From: Psychroflexus sediminis
Lineage (GTDB): Bacteria > Bacteroidota > Bacteroidia > Flavobacteriales > Flavobacteriaceae
DNA: 64,000 nucleotides
Direction: 5' to 3'
Assembly (NCBI RefSeq): GCF_900099815.1
Contig: NZ_FNCW01000003.1
Location: 181,756 to 245,755 of the forward strand
Below the pieces are notes generated by a model, which worked only from the letters and a program-made list of their open reading frames with translations, was not told the DNA's origin and ran no database searches. Each line of letters starts with the position of its first letter. The first letter of the stretch is position 1. Positions 62,633 to 64,000 of this stretch are shown here, in pieces. A program made the position numbers and the translations under genes.

Positions 62633-64000
62633 CCTGAAGTCACTTTTGTTTTGGATACTGCCGGTGCTTATCAGCTTTGTATTCGAATTTTTATTCACCG
62701 ATTTCAGATGGTTTAACCTTCAAAATCTGATCGAAAATCTGGTTCTTCTTTTTTTGATCTGGTTACTGCTAAGCTTTGTACAATCCCCGAGATTAAAACG
62801 GATACTCACCAAAATCCTGTATTCAGTCTTTATTCTCTTTTTGGCTTTTGAAACTTCGTTTTTCTACATGTTCAATACCTTTTTCTCTGCTTCATCCCTT
62901 TTCATTTTTTTCGAAACCAACTCAGCAGAAACGAAAGAGTTTTTGAACCTGTATGTTGACCAAAAGCTGGTCCTGTACCTTCTATCCATGTTGTCTTTCA
63001 TCAGTTTATTTATAGTTAAACCAGAGCAGCCAGCCTTTTATTCAAAGCTCAACTTAAAGCCTGTCACCAGAGTAGCACTCTTGGTCCTGCTTGTTCTGGG
63101 ACTTAAAATCAGTGGTTTTATCATCGCCAGTTTTCCCTTTCAGCTCCTGAGAGGTAGTGTGAGTTACATCTATGAAACCTATAAGTTTTCCGATCTTAAG
63201 CTGGATCAGCCTCTCGGTCATTTTGAAAACGCAGAGTTTAAAGGAGACCCTACTTCGCATACCTTTGTCCTGATCATAGGAGAGTCCAGTGCCAGACGGC
63301 AAATGGGACTCTATGGTTATGAAAGAGAAACCACTCCAGGTCTTTCGCAGATAAAAGATGAACTGATGATTTATGAAGACGTGATCAGTTCCGAATCGTA
63401 TACCATTCCTTCTTTACAGGAGGCCCTGATTTTTGAAGACCTTGAATCCGGCACGGAATCTTCTGTCATCCAGCTCATGAACCAGGCAGGTTTCAAGACC
63501 TTCTGGTTGTCCAATCAAAGGCCGATTGGTATTTATGAAACCTTTCTGACCAAGCTTTCCAAAGCTTCCGACGAGTATGTCTATACCAATACGACACGCT
63601 GGGGCTCTGTCACCCCTTTAGATGAGGTACTACTTCCTCACCTGGACAAGGCTCTGGCAGATGAGGCACCAAAAAAATTCATCGTCTTAAACCTTTTGGC
63701 AACTCATGCCAATTATGAGCTGAGGTATCCTCAGGCTTTTGATCGGTTTAATTCTGAACCTGCTACGCCATTTCCTTCTGAAGAAAATTTCAGGATCATC
63801 AACCAGTATCATAATTCTATCAGTTACGTCGATTATATGGTGAGTACAATCATAGATAAAGTCAAGGCCAAGCAAGATAAAAGCTATGTGTTATACTTTT
63901 CAGACCACGGGGAGGAAGTGTTTTTTGACAGAGATTTCGTAGGTCATAATGCTTCCGATATTCCTACCCGTTCTATGTTTGAGATTCCGTTTTTCGTTTG
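62622..64000 (+). CDS. Phosphoethanolamine transferase/sulfatase-fold protein, 3' end missing
   Basis: A gene that runs off the right edge after 459 codons. Its ATG at 62622 overlaps the stop of the glycosyltransferase. The N-terminus has about five membrane helices (residues 6-160 overall), followed by an alkaline-phosphatase-fold domain: metal-binding Glu221 in IGESSARRQMGLYGYERETTP, probable nucleophile Thr261 (SYTIPS) and Asp428-His429 in SDHGEE. This is the EptA/EptB/OpgE group, which adds phosphoethanolamine to lipid A or glycans. The usual second half of the domain lies beyond the window. Confidence 0.9.
   Translation, partial: MKINLKSLLFWILPVLISFVFEFLFTDFRWFNLQNLIENLVLLFLIWLLLSFVQSPRLKRILTKILYSVFILFLAFETSFFYMFNTFFSASSLFIFFETNSAETKEFLNLYVDQKLVLYLLSMLSFISLFIVKPEQPAFYSKLNLKPVTRVALLVLLVLGLKISGFIIASFPFQLLRGSVSYIYETYKFSDLKLDQPLGHFENAEFKGDPTSHTFVLIIGESSARRQMGLYGYERETTPGLSQIKDELMIYEDVISSESYTIPSLQEALIFEDLESGTESSVIQLMNQAGFKTFWLSNQRPIGIYETFLTKLSKASDEYVYTNTTRWGSVTPLDEVLLPHLDKALADEAPKKFIVLNLLATHANYELRYPQAFDRFNSEPATPFPSEENFRIINQYHNSISYVDYMVSTIIDKVKAKQDKSYVLYFSDHGEEVFFDRDFVGHNASDIPTRSMFEIPFFV

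Noticed and set aside
1-64000. CRISPR arrays, insertion sequences, integrases, prophage genes and tRNA clusters
   Set aside because: None seen: no regularly spaced direct repeats with unique spacers, no transposase or integrase motifs, and no tRNA-like folds apart from ssrA.

Overview
The window is a chromosomal segment of a marine-type member of the Bacteroidetes, most probably a Flavobacteriaceae species; the genus cannot be fixed from the sequence alone. The evidence is a protein with a type IX secretion (T9SS) C-terminal domain, DUF4252 and DUF5916 proteins, a proteorhodopsin with its retinal-forming Blh enzyme, a YtxJ bacillithiol-system protein, a tmRNA tag of the form GEDNYALAA, TAnnTTTG-type -7 promoter elements, and AT-rich spacers. 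There are no tRNA or rRNA genes, CRISPR arrays, transposases or phage genes. The only clear RNA gene is ssrA (tmRNA, minus strand, 24421-24820), and there is one cobalamin riboswitch (about 57271-57460).

Layout. 1-8.2 kb: degenerate intergenic repeats, a PepD dipeptidase, an SDR dehydrogenase, a Ca2+/Na+ antiporter, a DUF2891 lipoprotein coupled to an Nramp-like transporter that lacks the usual metal ligands, and a GGT-family hydrolase. 9.3-19.2 kb: a seven-gene co-directional cluster (class III aminotransferase, nitrilase-superfamily hydrolase, VOC protein, very large Orn/Lys/Arg-type decarboxylase, ATP-grasp ligase with a lysine-rich AT-hook tail, C45 Ntn-hydrolase, succinate-semialdehyde-type dehydrogenase). 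It looks like an amine or polyamine conjugation and degradation route ending in GABA and succinate, and is the most novel-looking part of the window. 19-30.4 kb: mostly housekeeping genes (DUF5916 outer-membrane protein, hemerythrin, DUF84 NTPase, serine hydrolase, tmRNA, saccharopine/alanine dehydrogenase-like enzyme, MpaB-like protein, nitroreductase, pterin dehydratase, sugar-nucleotide reductase-like protein, GcvT).

30.5-35.4 kb: signalling block with a NarL-type response regulator, a short histidine-kinase-like protein with a degenerate ATPase half, an S41 lipoprotein protease, and an ECF sigma factor followed by a small membrane protein and two DUF4252 proteins. 35.4-43.3 kb: cell-envelope and housekeeping genes (DoxX-like, AcpH, GlmM, LpxL-like acyltransferase, rhomboid protease, PASTA protein, RluD-type pseudouridine synthase, YaaA, PH-domain protein). 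43.3-49.5 kb: AraC regulator divergent from an aldehyde dehydrogenase/DUF779 pair, then sulfur genes (metallo-beta-lactamase/rhodanese fusion, CysH-type reductase, YtxJ).

49.4-60.4 kb: a T9SS cargo protein, an ankyrin protein, proteorhodopsin divergent from blh, and a B12 uptake locus: BtuFCD-like ABC system on the minus strand facing away from a riboswitch-controlled TonB receptor and a beta-propeller lipoprotein resembling BtuG. 60.5-64 kb: a surface-glycan operon (flippase, family 2 glycosyltransferase, phosphoethanolamine transferase-like protein running off the window end).
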